From positions 89,041 to 153,040 of the forward strand of contig VGCZ01000004.1 of the NCBI GenBank assembly GCA_016869975.1: a DNA stretch of 64,000 bases, given 5' to 3'. Below the pieces are notes generated by a model, which searched no databases, was not told where the DNA came from, and saw nothing but the letters and a program-made list of their open reading frames with translations. The translations under genes and the position numbers were made by a program. Source of the stretch: Alphaproteobacteria bacterium (lineage in GTDB: Bacteria; Pseudomonadota; Alphaproteobacteria; Reyranellales; Reyranellaceae). This document shows, in pieces, positions 24,662 to 32,423 of the stretch; the first letter of the stretch is position 1; each line of letters starts with the position of its first letter.

Positions 24662-25903
24662 ATGGATGCGACCATCCTTCACGCGGATCTGGACGCCTTT
24701 TATGCGTCGGTCGAGCAGCTGCTCGACCCGTCGCTGCGGGGCAAGCCGATCGCCGTCGGCGGCGGGGTCGTGCTGGCCGCGTCCTACGAGGCCAAGGCCT
24801 TCGGCGTCCATAGCGCCATGCCGGGGCGGCGCGCACGCGAGCTCTGCCCGCAGCTCATTTTTGTCGACGGTCATTTCAAGGAGTACCAGCGGCTGGGTGA
24901 CGCGGTCATGAACGTGATCGGCGACTTCACACCGTTGGTCGAGCGCATCTCCATCGACGAGGCCTTCGCCGATGTCGTGGGCTGCACCCATCTCTTTGGT
25001 TCGCCCGAGGAGATCGCACGGGCGATCCGCCATCGTGTTCGGACGGAGCTCGGCCTGCCGATTTCGGTCGGCGTGGCGCGCACCAAACACCTGGCGAAGA
25101 TCGCTTCGCAGGTCGCCAAGCCCGACGGTTTGAAGGTCGTCGATCCCGCCACCGAGCTGGACTTCCTGCACAACCTGCCCGTCGCGCTGATGTGGGGCGT
25201 GGGCCCGGCCACGCAAGCACGTCTGGCCGGGATCGGCGTGACGACCATCGGGCAATTGGCACGAACGTCGCCGCGCGCGCTTGAACGGCTGCTGGGCCCG
25301 GCGGTGGGCGAGAAGCTCGCAGCGCTGGCGTGGAATCGCGATCCGCGCGAGATCAGGACGGATCATCGCGCGCGATCGGCGGGCGCGCAGTCAGCGCTCG
25401 GCAGGAAGCCCGCCGAAGCGCATGTCATCCACCCGACCTTGGCGCATCTTGCCGATCGGATCGGCGCGCGACTGCGCGCCAAGTCTCTGGCCGGCCGGAC
25501 CGTGACGGTGCGCGTCCGGTTCGCCGACCTGCGCGCGGTCACCCACGCCGCGACGTTCGACGCGCCGGTTTCCTCGACGGCGAGCCTGACGGAGATCGCC
25601 GAGGACCTCGTGCGCGCGGTCCTCGCACGACATTCCGACGAGCGATACATCTCCTTGCTGGCGATCTCAGTGTCCCATCTCGAGAAGGTCTCGCGCCTGC
25701 AGCTCGAGCTCGCGCTCGGCCTGGCGGACGAAGGCCGCCGCCCCGGCACAAGACGCGGCATGGCGCGCGAAGCGGCCGACCGGGCGGTCGACAAGATTCG
25801 CGATCGTTTCGGATGGGGCGCCGTGGGCTATGGTTCGGTCGCGTTGGGCGCCTACCGGTCCGTTCCCGACGCGTTTCGCGAGCTCGCCGAACGGGACCTG
25901 TAG
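24662..25903 (+). CDS. dinB: DNA polymerase IV (Y-family translesion polymerase)
   Basis: A 413-residue Y-family polymerase that copies damaged DNA. The catalytic carboxylates are in HADLDAFYASVE at the N-terminus and in RISIDEAF near residue 98. LAASYEAKAFGVHSAMPG is the fingers motif. PISVGVARTKHLAKIASQVAKPDG and the helix-hairpin-helix WGVGPATQARLAGIGVTTIGQLA follow, then a C-terminal little-finger domain. It begins five bases after the SOS box, so induction by DNA damage is expected. Confidence 0.93.
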   Translation: MDATILHADLDAFYASVEQLLDPSLRGKPIAVGGGVVLAASYEAKAFGVHSAMPGRRARELCPQLIFVDGHFKEYQRLGDAVMNVIGDFTPLVERISIDEAFADVVGCTHLFGSPEEIARAIRHRVRTELGLPISVGVARTKHLAKIASQVAKPDGLKVVDPATELDFLHNLPVALMWGVGPATQARLAGIGVTTIGQLARTSPRALERLLGPAVGEKLAALAWNRDPREIRTDHRARSAGAQSALGRKPAEAHVIHPTLAHLADRIGARLRAKSLAGRTVTVRVRFADLRAVTHAATFDAPVSSTASLTEIAEDLVRAVLARHSDERYISLLAISVSHLEKVSRLQLELALGLADEGRRPGTRRGMAREAADRAVDKIRDRFGWGAVGYGSVALGAYRSVPDAFRELAERDL

Positions 25904-25919
25904 TCATTGGGGTTGTCTC

Positions 25920-26888
25920 ATGCGTGTGTTTGCGATCGTCGCCGCTCTGGCCGCGCTGCTCGGCGCGACGCCCGGCCATGCGCAGTATCCCGACAAACCG
26001 ATCCGCGTGGTGGCGCCTTTCGCGCCGGGCGGCAATGTCGACGTCACCGCGCGGCTGCTGGCCTCAAAACTCAAGGACGTGCTGGGCCAAACCGTGGTGG
26101 TCGAGAACAAGCCCGGCGCTGGCGGGCTGATCGGCGGCGAGCACGTCGCGCGCTCGGCGCCCGATGGCTACACCCTGATGGTCGCGGCCAATTCGCTGGT
26201 GCTCGGCCCAGTGGTCTACGGCCGCGCGCCCTACGATTGGCGGCGCGACTTCCAGCCGATCAGCCTCGCCTCGGCAGTGCCGATGGTGCTGGTCGTGCAT
26301 CCCTCGGCACCCGTGAAGAGCCTGGCCGACGTGATCGCGCTGGCGCGGACCAGCCCGGACAAGATCCCGGTCGCCACCGCCGGCGCCGGCACCACGAACC
26401 ACCTCGCCATCGCGCGCATCGGCGGCGCGACCAATGTCGAGTTCACCCTGGTGCACTACAAGGGCAGCGGAGCGGCCGTGGTCGACGTGATCGCGGGCCA
26501 GGTGCCGGCGCAGATCGATCAGCTCAGCACCGCGCTGCCGCATATCCGCGCCGGCAAGTTGCGTGCGCTGGCGGTGACCTCGCCGCGACGCGTGCCGCAG
26601 CTGCCCGACGTGCCCACGGTGATGGAGTCCGGCGTCGCCGGCCTGACCGACTATGACGCCGTGACTTTCGCCGGCCTGTTCGCGCCGGCGAAGATTCCCG
26701 CCGAGGTGCTGGCCAAGCTCAACGCCGCCATGGCGAGCGTGCTGAAGGATCCGGAGATCGCCAAACGCTTTGACGATCTCGGCGCGCAGCCACAGCACAG
26801 CACGCCCGAGGCTTTCGCGGCGATGCTGGAGAAGGAAGACCAAATCTGGTCGCCGCTGATTCGCAAGCTCGGCATCAAGGCGGAGTAG
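25920..26888 (+). CDS. Tripartite tricarboxylate transporter (Bug) substrate-binding protein
   Basis: A 322-residue periplasmic binding protein with a signal peptide (residues 1-21, ending GHA-Q). Typical Bug motifs are YPDKPIRVVAPFAPGGNVDVTAR, VVENKPGAGGLIGGE and SAPDGYTLMVAANS. Bug proteins bind carboxylates, often aromatic acids, and either feed a TctAB permease or act as sensors. No TctA or TctB is encoded in the window, so the partner must be elsewhere. It starts 17 bases after the dinB stop. A second Bug protein is at 38429-39415. Confidence 0.92.
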   Translation: MRVFAIVAALAALLGATPGHAQYPDKPIRVVAPFAPGGNVDVTARLLASKLKDVLGQTVVVENKPGAGGLIGGEHVARSAPDGYTLMVAANSLVLGPVVYGRAPYDWRRDFQPISLASAVPMVLVVHPSAPVKSLADVIALARTSPDKIPVATAGAGTTNHLAIARIGGATNVEFTLVHYKGSGAAVVDVIAGQVPAQIDQLSTALPHIRAGKLRALAVTSPRRVPQLPDVPTVMESGVAGLTDYDAVTFAGLFAPAKIPAEVLAKLNAAMASVLKDPEIAKRFDDLGAQPQHSTPEAFAAMLEKEDQIWSPLIRKLGIKAE

Positions 26889-26892
26889 CGGA

Positions 26893-27009
26893 CCACGACC
26901 TCACGCCGAGGAGGCCGCGAGGCGGCCATATCGAAGCATGGGCGACGCGTGGGGTGTCGCCCACCCTCCGAGACGCGGCCCACAGGCCGCTCCTCGGGGT
27001 GAGGTCGGG
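26893..27009. repeat. Dispersed inverted repeat between convergent genes
   Basis: ACGACCTCACGCCGAGGAGGCCGC at the left and GCCGCTCCTCGGGGTGAGGTCGG at the right pair over more than 20 positions. The middle carries GGGCGACGCGTGGGGTGTCGCCC. It could serve as a bidirectional terminator between the Bug gene and the minus-strand unknown. Confidence 0.65.
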
Positions 27010-27010
27010 C

Positions 27011-27682
27011 TCAACGGAAGGCCTGCACCTTCGCGTTGTCTTCGGTCGACAGCGCATGGTCGAAGAGCGTCCATGTCGCGTTGCTGTCGTGCACGACCTC
27101 GAGTCGCAGGGTTACCGCCACGCCAGGCAGCGGCGTGATGACGGCCTGCTCCTCGGCCTTGCCGTTCCAGCCGGCGATCAGATCGCGCTGGCCGCCGCGG
27201 AAGTCGCGGTTGGCCGGCGGCCCGAATCGCGTCGTGGTTTCCTCGAGGATCGCCGCCGCCGACTTGCCCGGCGGCGCCTGGGTAAGCGAAACCTCGACCA
27301 CCTTCGCGCCGCTCAGCGGCGAGACGAAGCCGGCGGACAGCGTGCGACCATCGGTGAGATTGGCAATCAGCCGGCGCACATAGGTCTCGCTGCCCTTGTC
27401 GCGCCGCGCCTGCGGCGTGAGCTGCGTGATGCGGCGCACATCGCGCACGTCGGTGCGCCGGCCCAGCGCCGCCTCGACCTCGGCCAGGCTCATGCCGGGC
27501 CGCAAGTCGAGCAGGTCTGCCTTGTCCACCGGCGTCGGCGCCGCCATCGCCACGCGGCCGATGACCATCACGCAAAGCGTGACGATCACGGCCAACGCGA
27601 GGAACACCGCGTCGGGCAGACGACGCATCGGCATGGCGCGCGCCTGGATCCTCTCGCGCATGACGATCACGGCGGGAAGCAC
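27011..27682 (-). CDS. Exported protein of unknown function
   Basis: A 223-residue protein with a membrane or signal segment (PDAVFLALAVIVTLCVMVIGRVAMAA). After that, LRPGMSLAEVEAALG resembles the start of the small SmpA/BamE-like repeat found in many exported proteins, followed by a mixed beta-rich body. I see no catalytic motif. The GTG at 27682 overlaps the M23 peptidase end by 16 bases and has GGAG ten bases upstream; an ATG at 27661 is an alternative. It is probably co-transcribed with the peptidase, so a cell-envelope role is a reasonable guess. Confidence 0.6.
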   Translation of the reverse strand: MLPAVIVMRERIQARAMPMRRLPDAVFLALAVIVTLCVMVIGRVAMAAPTPVDKADLLDLRPGMSLAEVEAALGRRTDVRDVRRITQLTPQARRDKGSETYVRRLIANLTDGRTLSAGFVSPLSGAKVVEVSLTQAPPGKSAAAILEETTTRFGPPANRDFRGGQRDLIAGWNGKAEEQAVITPLPGVAVTLRLEVVHDSNATWTLFDHALSTEDNAKVQAFR

Positions 27683-28200
27683 ATGCGCGCGAAACTCCAG
27701 GGTGTGATGAACTGCGGCAGCACCGATGGCGCGGGCTCGCCCGCGTCCATGCGCGCGGCGTCGAGGTGGGGCGTCGGGTCCATCAGATCTGCGCGCCGCT
27801 GGTAGGGCGGGTTGCGACGGTTGGTCAGCGGCCCGGTCGCGGAGTTGTCGTACATCTCGAAATGCAGCATGTGGCTGCCGCCCGAGAGCCGGCCGATGCT
27901 GGCGATATGCTGGCCCTTGGTCACCGAGGCGCCGATGCGGATGCCGGCCGGCAGGCTGCGCGAGACCTCGCCGTAGCGCACGGTAAAGACGCCGTGGTCA
28001 ACCTCGAGGGCATAGGTGTCATGGTAGAAATAATAGAACGCCTTGACGGTGCCGTCCTCGACGGCGCGCACCGCCGTGCCGACCGGCGCGATCAGATCGC
28101 AACCCGCGTGCTTGCGGGTGCCGCTGGAGCGATTGGCACCGAAGCGCCGGCCGCCCGTGTTGTAGGCCAGGGACGGTCTGGCATTGAGTGGAAACAACAT
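27667..28200 (-). CDS. M23-family (LytM-type) metallopeptidase
   Basis: A 177-residue peptidase domain. The zinc ligands appear as KHAGCD (HxxxD) and HMLHFEMY (HxH). DLIAPVGTAVRAVEDGTVKAFYY and GASVTKGQHIASIGRLSGGSH are standard M23 surroundings. The family cleaves peptidoglycan cross-bridges. There is no signal peptide or membrane helix, which is unusual for a cell-wall enzyme and suggests a phage-like, exported-by-other-route or cytoplasmic substrate. A near-consensus promoter lies upstream at 28252-28280. It is divergent from the TIR gene. Confidence 0.85.
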   Translation of the reverse strand: MLFPLNARPSLAYNTGGRRFGANRSSGTRKHAGCDLIAPVGTAVRAVEDGTVKAFYYFYHDTYALEVDHGVFTVRYGEVSRSLPAGIRIGASVTKGQHIASIGRLSGGSHMLHFEMYDNSATGPLTNRRNPPYQRRADLMDPTPHLDAARMDAGEPAPSVLPQFITPWSFARMCFPP

Positions 28201-28251
28201 CGGAACCTCCGGACTAAGCTACCCCTGGGTCTGGCTCCCCCAATTGCCTAA

Positions 28252-28280
28252 ATTATGTGTGTGCTCACTTTTATTGTCAA
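28252..28280 (-). promoter_or_regulatory. Near-consensus sigma-70 promoter for the M23 gene
   Basis: On the minus strand TTGACA (28280-28275), a 17-base spacer and CATAAT (28257-28252). The peptidase start codon is 52 bases downstream. The gap is clearly more AT-rich than its surroundings. Confidence 0.6.
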
Positions 28281-28297
28281 GGAAGAGTCGAAAGCGA

Positions 28298-28315
28298 CCT
28301 CCGAAAAAGCGGAGG
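28298..28315 (+). promoter_or_regulatory. Hairpin in the leader of the TIR gene
   Basis: CCTCCG and CGGAGG form a perfect 6-base stem around AAAAAG, 43 bases before the TIR start codon. CGGAGG could mimic or sequester a ribosome site. Function is unknown. Confidence 0.3.
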
Positions 28316-28358
28316 ATAACGACTTCGATATCGGAACGCCGTCACTGGAGAAACAGTC

Positions 28359-28850
28359 ATGCCGCGCCACGCCTTTTTTTGCTTCCATCGCGAGCGGGAT
28401 CGCTGGCGAGCGGACCAGGTGCGCAAGAGCTGGATCGAGCGCGACAGCAGCGAATCTGGCTTCCCCGATCCGGCGGACTGGAACGCGATCCTCGATGGCG
28501 GCGACGAGGCGCTCGAGGCGTGGATCGACAAGGAGCTTGAAGGCACGACGGTGACGGTGGTGCTGGTCGGCGCCGAGACCGCCGAGCAGGACCACGTGCT
28601 GACCGAGATCGAGAAGAGCTACGACCGCGGCAACGGGCTGTTGGTGATCTTCATCAACGGCATGCTCGACCAGGGCGGCGCGCGCGACAAGAAGGGCGCC
28701 AACCCGCTGGCCGACTTCCAGGTCGACCACGACCGCGTGAAGGTGCCGCTGTCGAAGCTGTACCCGTCCTATGACTGGGTCACCGACATGGGCCGCATGA
28801 ACCTCAACGCCTGGATCGAGGACGCCGCACGGCGCGCCAACAAGGCGTGA
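28359..28850 (+). CDS. TIR-like domain protein of the ThsB/DUF1863 type
   Basis: A 163-residue single-domain protein. HAFFCFHRERDRWRADQVRKSW at the N-terminus, VTVVLVGAETAEQDHVLTEIEKS and RGNGLLVIFINGMLD are the family pattern of the TIR-like domain found in ThsB. In Thoeris defence ThsB makes an NAD-derived signal that activates ThsA. No ThsA, SIR2 or SLOG protein is present here. Instead the gene overlaps a hydrolase/methyltransferase chimera by four bases (GTGA). GGAG lies eight bases before the ATG. It may be a defence or signalling protein with a new partner. Confidence 0.78.
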   Translation: MPRHAFFCFHRERDRWRADQVRKSWIERDSSESGFPDPADWNAILDGGDEALEAWIDKELEGTTVTVVLVGAETAEQDHVLTEIEKSYDRGNGLLVIFINGMLDQGGARDKKGANPLADFQVDHDRVKVPLSKLYPSYDWVTDMGRMNLNAWIEDAARRANKA

Positions 28851-30151
28851 GCCCGACCGAACGACTGCTCGCCCTTCTCGACCACCTCGGCCTAAAGCGG
28901 GCGCACATCGCCACCCAGATGCCCGGCGACATCGCCGGGCTGGCGTCGATGCACGGCGAGAGGCTGGCCGGCATCGTGCTGTGCGTACCGACGCGGCTCG
29001 ATCCGGCGCAATTCCAGCACGTCAGCGATCGCCTGCTGATGATCTGCGGCGCGGGCGGCCTCACCGCCGACGTCACGTCGCGCGCCGCCCAACGCCTGTC
29101 CGGCGCCGCGCGGCACGTGCTCGCCGACTACGACGCGCCGGGCTGGGCCGATGTCATGGCCGACCGCACCGCCGAGATCGCCACGCGCATGACGGGCTTC
29201 CTCGATGGTCATGCGGCCAGCGCGCCGACCGCGCCCAAGCAAGAGGGCATGCACGCCGAGATCACCTACCGCATCGAGGGAGCGGGGCCGGCGCTCCTGT
29301 TGTTGCCGTTCTTCCTCGCGCCTTCGCAATGGGCGCCGGCGATGCCCGCGCTGACAAGGCACTTCAGCGTCGTCACGCTGGGCGGCCCGCATCTGGGCGG
29401 CGTCGCGGCGCTGGAGGATCGCGCCAAGGCGCCGACCTACCAGGCGATGTTCCGCACCCTGATCGACATCATGGCGCCCAAGCCCGGCGAGGCAATCCTC
29501 GATGTCGGCTGCGGCGCCGGCTCGCTCGATCGATTGCTGGCCAAGCGCCTGGGCAGCGCCAACCCGATCACGGCGATGGATACCAACGCCTTCCTAAGGA
29601 GCGAGGCGGCGACCCTGGCGAAGGCCGAGGGCGTCGACGCCACGATCCGCTTCGTACCGGGCGACGCGGAGAAGCTGCCGTTTCCCGACGCGAGCTTCGG
29701 CTGCGCCTTCTCGGTCACCGTGCTCGAGGAATGCGACGCCGATCGCGCCATTGCAGAGATGAAGCGTGTGGTGAAACCGGGCGGCCGCATCGGCATCGTC
29801 GTGCGCGCGCTCGACATGCCGCAATGGTGGAACCTGAAGCTGCCGCCCGACATCACCGAGAAGATCGTCGTGCCGCCGCAATCCGTCGCCGCCAAAGGCG
29901 TCGCCGATGCCAGCCTCTATCGTCGCATGCGCGAGGGCGGGCTCGTCGACCTCACCTGCTTCCCCTCGCTGATCACGCTCGACCGGCCCGAGGGGCCAAT
30001 CTGGCGCTATCGCGAGGATCATGTGCTCTCGCTGCTGAGCGGTGAGCAGATGCCGACCTGGCGCGCGACTCGCGACGCGGCCGAGCAAGCGGGCCTGCTG
30101 TTCATGGCACACCCGATGCACTGCGCCGTGGGTGTCAAGCCGGCGGCATGA
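28847..30151 (+). CDS. Chimeric protein: degenerate alpha/beta-hydrolase segments fused to a class I methyltransferase
   Basis: A 434-residue protein. Residues 1-120 resemble the C-terminal part of an alpha/beta hydrolase (LLDHLGLKRAHIATQMPGDIAGL), but the nucleophile GxSxG is absent. Residues about 130-190 resemble the N-terminal part of another (YRIEGAGPALLLLPFFLAPSQW). From about residue 200 there is a SAM-binding methyltransferase with LDVGCGAGSLDRLLAKRL and the post-motif EKLPFPDASFGCAFSVTVLEE. It starts at a GTG overlapping the TIR stop. The substrate is unknown; ubiquinone or small-molecule methylation is possible, or modification tied to TIR signalling. Confidence 0.72.
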   Translation: MSPTERLLALLDHLGLKRAHIATQMPGDIAGLASMHGERLAGIVLCVPTRLDPAQFQHVSDRLLMICGAGGLTADVTSRAAQRLSGAARHVLADYDAPGWADVMADRTAEIATRMTGFLDGHAASAPTAPKQEGMHAEITYRIEGAGPALLLLPFFLAPSQWAPAMPALTRHFSVVTLGGPHLGGVAALEDRAKAPTYQAMFRTLIDIMAPKPGEAILDVGCGAGSLDRLLAKRLGSANPITAMDTNAFLRSEAATLAKAEGVDATIRFVPGDAEKLPFPDASFGCAFSVTVLEECDADRAIAEMKRVVKPGGRIGIVVRALDMPQWWNLKLPPDITEKIVVPPQSVAAKGVADASLYRRMREGGLVDLTCFPSLITLDRPEGPIWRYREDHVLSLLSGEQMPTWRATRDAAEQAGLLFMAHPMHCAVGVKPAA

Positions 30152-30175
30152 GCTCGCGACGAATGTCGTCCCGCA

Positions 30176-31507
30176 CTAACCCGCCTGATTGCTGAAAAAG
30201 CGATTGGGCGGGCGCGTCAGGCCGAGGTTCTCGCGCAAAGTGGTGCCCTCGTATTCCTTGCGGAACAGGCCACGGCGCTGCAGCTCGGGCACGACGCGAT
30301 CGACGAAATCGTCGAGACCCTCAGGCAGGTACGGGAACATCACGTTGAAGCCGTCGCTGCCCTCCTCCATCAGCCATTGCTCCATCTGCTCGGCGATGGT
30401 CTGGGGCGTGCCGACGAAGCTGAGGCCGGCGAAGCCACCCAGGCGCTGCGCCAGCTGGCGTACCGTGAGGTTGTCGCGCTGGGCGAGCGCGATGGCGCGC
30501 TCGCGGCCGCTCTGGCTGGCGTTGCTCGGCGGGATCTCGGGCAGCGGCCCGTCAGGATCGAATTTCGAGGCGTCGGTGCCCAGCGCGATCGACAGCGAGG
30601 CGATGGCGCTGTCGTAGTGCACCAGGCTGTCGAGATGGGCGCGTTTGGCCTTCGCCTCCTCGACCGTGTCGCCGACCACGACGAAGGCGCCGGGCAGCAT
30701 CTTGAGCTGGTCGGGCTCGCGACCCACCGCCTTCATGCGGCCCTTGATGTCGGCGTAGAGCCGCTTGCCGTCGGCGAGGCTGCCGACGCCGGCGAACACC
30801 ATCTCCGCCGTCTCGGCCGCGAGCTGCTTGCCGGCCTCCGAGGCGCCGGCCTGCACGATCACCGGCCAGCCCTGGATCGGCCGGCCGACATTGAGCGGCC
30901 CGCGTACCTTGTAGTACTTGCCCTTGTGGTTCAGCACATGCAGCTTGGCCGGATCGAAGTAGACGCCGGCCTCGACGTCGCGGATGAAGGCGTCGTCGGC
31001 CCAGCTGTCCCACAGCCCGGTGACCACGTCATAGAACTCGCGCGCGCGGCGATAGCGCTCGTCGTGCTCCATGTGGTCGTCGAGGCCGAAATTCAACGCC
31101 GCGTCGGGGTTCGACGTGGTGACGATGTTCCAGGCGGCGCGACCACCGCTCAGATGGTCGAGCGAGGCGAAGCGACGCGCCAGGTGATAGGGCGCGTCGA
31201 AGGTGGTCGAGCCGGTAGCGATCAGGCCGATATGCTCGGTGACGGCGGCGAGCGCGGGCAGCAATGTCGGCGGATCGATCGAGGTCACCGTGGCGCTGCG
31301 CTTGAGCGCCTCCATCGGCATATTGAGCACCGCCAGGTGATCGGCCATGAAGAAGGCGTCGAACTTGCCGCGTTCCAGGGTCTGGGCGAAGCGCTTGAGA
31401 TGCTTGAAGTTGAAATTGGCGTCGGGGAAGGCGCCGGGATAGCGCCAGGCGGCGGTATGGATGCTGACCGGGCGCATGAAGGCGCCGAGGCGGAGCTGAC
31501 GGGACAT
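30176..31507 (-). CDS. LLM-class flavin-dependent monooxygenase, NtaA/DmoA type
   Basis: A 443-residue bacterial-luciferase-fold enzyme using FMNH2 from a separate reductase. MRPVSIHTAAWRYPGAF, FDAFFMADHLAVLNMP, GLIATGSTTF and SGGRAAWNIVTTSNPDAALNFG are the NtaA/SnaA/DmoA subfamily pattern. The C-terminal RRGLFRKEYEGTTLRENLGL is also typical. Relatives cleave C-S or C-N bonds in sulfides, sulfonates and nitrilotriacetate. The ATG at 31507 is chosen. A second member of the same subfamily is at 43895-45214. No flavin reductase gene is adjacent. Confidence 0.9.
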   Translation of the reverse strand: MSRQLRLGAFMRPVSIHTAAWRYPGAFPDANFNFKHLKRFAQTLERGKFDAFFMADHLAVLNMPMEALKRSATVTSIDPPTLLPALAAVTEHIGLIATGSTTFDAPYHLARRFASLDHLSGGRAAWNIVTTSNPDAALNFGLDDHMEHDERYRRAREFYDVVTGLWDSWADDAFIRDVEAGVYFDPAKLHVLNHKGKYYKVRGPLNVGRPIQGWPVIVQAGASEAGKQLAAETAEMVFAGVGSLADGKRLYADIKGRMKAVGREPDQLKMLPGAFVVVGDTVEEAKAKRAHLDSLVHYDSAIASLSIALGTDASKFDPDGPLPEIPPSNASQSGRERAIALAQRDNLTVRQLAQRLGGFAGLSFVGTPQTIAEQMEQWLMEEGSDGFNVMFPYLPEGLDDFVDRVVPELQRRGLFRKEYEGTTLRENLGLTRPPNRFFSNQAG

Positions 31508-31607
31508 CGGACACCGGTGGACGTGACGGGCGTTGTCCGTCACTTAGCCGGGGCGCAGGTGGCTTTCAAAGCGACTTTCCTTGCGCACCGGATAAGTCGC
31601 CCTGGCG

Positions 31608-32381
31608 TTACCGAACGGCGCGGCGACCCAGCAGATCGATTTCGGGCGTAGGGTCCCATTGGTGTCTCCAGGGACCGGTGTCCAACCCGCGGCGCAGCCC
31701 GGGTCTCGAACGGCGCAGCGGCGGGCCCGGGCGATGGGACGGCACCGGCGGTACGGCCGAAACGCCGGCGATCCACGTGCCGGCCACATAGGTCTTGGCA
31801 TAGCCGGTGAGCGTGAGAAATTCGGTCAGATACTCGACGAAGCGCTTCTCGCCGTTCAGAACGAAGTGCCCTTCGTTGGCATCGAACAGGCGATAGCAAT
31901 GCCCAAAGCGCTGCACGGCGATGGCATGCGCGCCACCCGTGCGGCGCAACTCGAAGTAATAGAGCCCGTCGCCCGCGAAGACGCGGTCCCGCACGAGCTC
32001 GGCGCTGACGCCCCGCTCCGTGCGCATGTAGAGCGCGCGATTGACCGGCACCTCGTACTGCTTCAGCACGGTTTCGACGCGGATCAGGAAGCCCGCGGTG
32101 ATGCCGCGGCTGAGCGCCTGGTCGCGCGGGACCTCGGCGAAGCCGCCATTGGCGGTGGGGCCGGAGTCCTTGCCGCTGCTGATGGTGGTGTAGTGATAGT
32201 CTCGACCCCAGGCTCGCAACCCGATCCAGCGCAAGGCGAAGCCGACGCAACGGCCGCTCAGCCCGGCCGCCGCCCACTCGGCCGGCATCTGCCTTTCATC
32301 GAATCCCGGCACATCCTGGTCCATCGCATAGACCAGTTCGCCCCGCCGCATGGCATCTCGCTGAATGTCGTCCCACCGCAT
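31608..32381 (-). CDS. Putative YopT/C58-like cysteine protease, triad complete
   Basis: A 257-residue protein. The spacing and surroundings of Cys45 (GRCVGFALRWIG), His152 (GAHAIAVQR) and Asp167 (YRLFDANEGHF) match the papain-like Cys-His-Asp triad of the YopT/AvrPphB family. No signal peptide or transmembrane helix is seen, and the last 45 residues are rich in Arg and Pro. The family includes injected virulence effectors, but free-living homologues also exist. It lies 42 bases downstream of a paralogue that shares RGELVYAM and GDGLYYFE. The family call rests on motifs only. Confidence 0.55.
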   Translation of the reverse strand: MRWDDIQRDAMRRGELVYAMDQDVPGFDERQMPAEWAAAGLSGRCVGFALRWIGLRAWGRDYHYTTISSGKDSGPTANGGFAEVPRDQALSRGITAGFLIRVETVLKQYEVPVNRALYMRTERGVSAELVRDRVFAGDGLYYFELRRTGGAHAIAVQRFGHCYRLFDANEGHFVLNGEKRFVEYLTEFLTLTGYAKTYVAGTWIAGVSAVPPVPSHRPGPPLRRSRPGLRRGLDTGPWRHQWDPTPEIDLLGRRAVR

Positions 32382-32423
32382 GGCTGCCGTCCTGTCGCCC
32401 GTCGATAGCGACAGGATGCGGCG

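Noticed and set aside
28359..30151. A Thoeris defence system
   Set aside because: Only a ThsB-like TIR domain is present. No ThsA, SIR2, SLOG or macro domain protein is nearby.
27011..30151. Prophage remnant because of the M23 peptidase
   Set aside because: No phage structural, integrase or lysis genes are adjacent.
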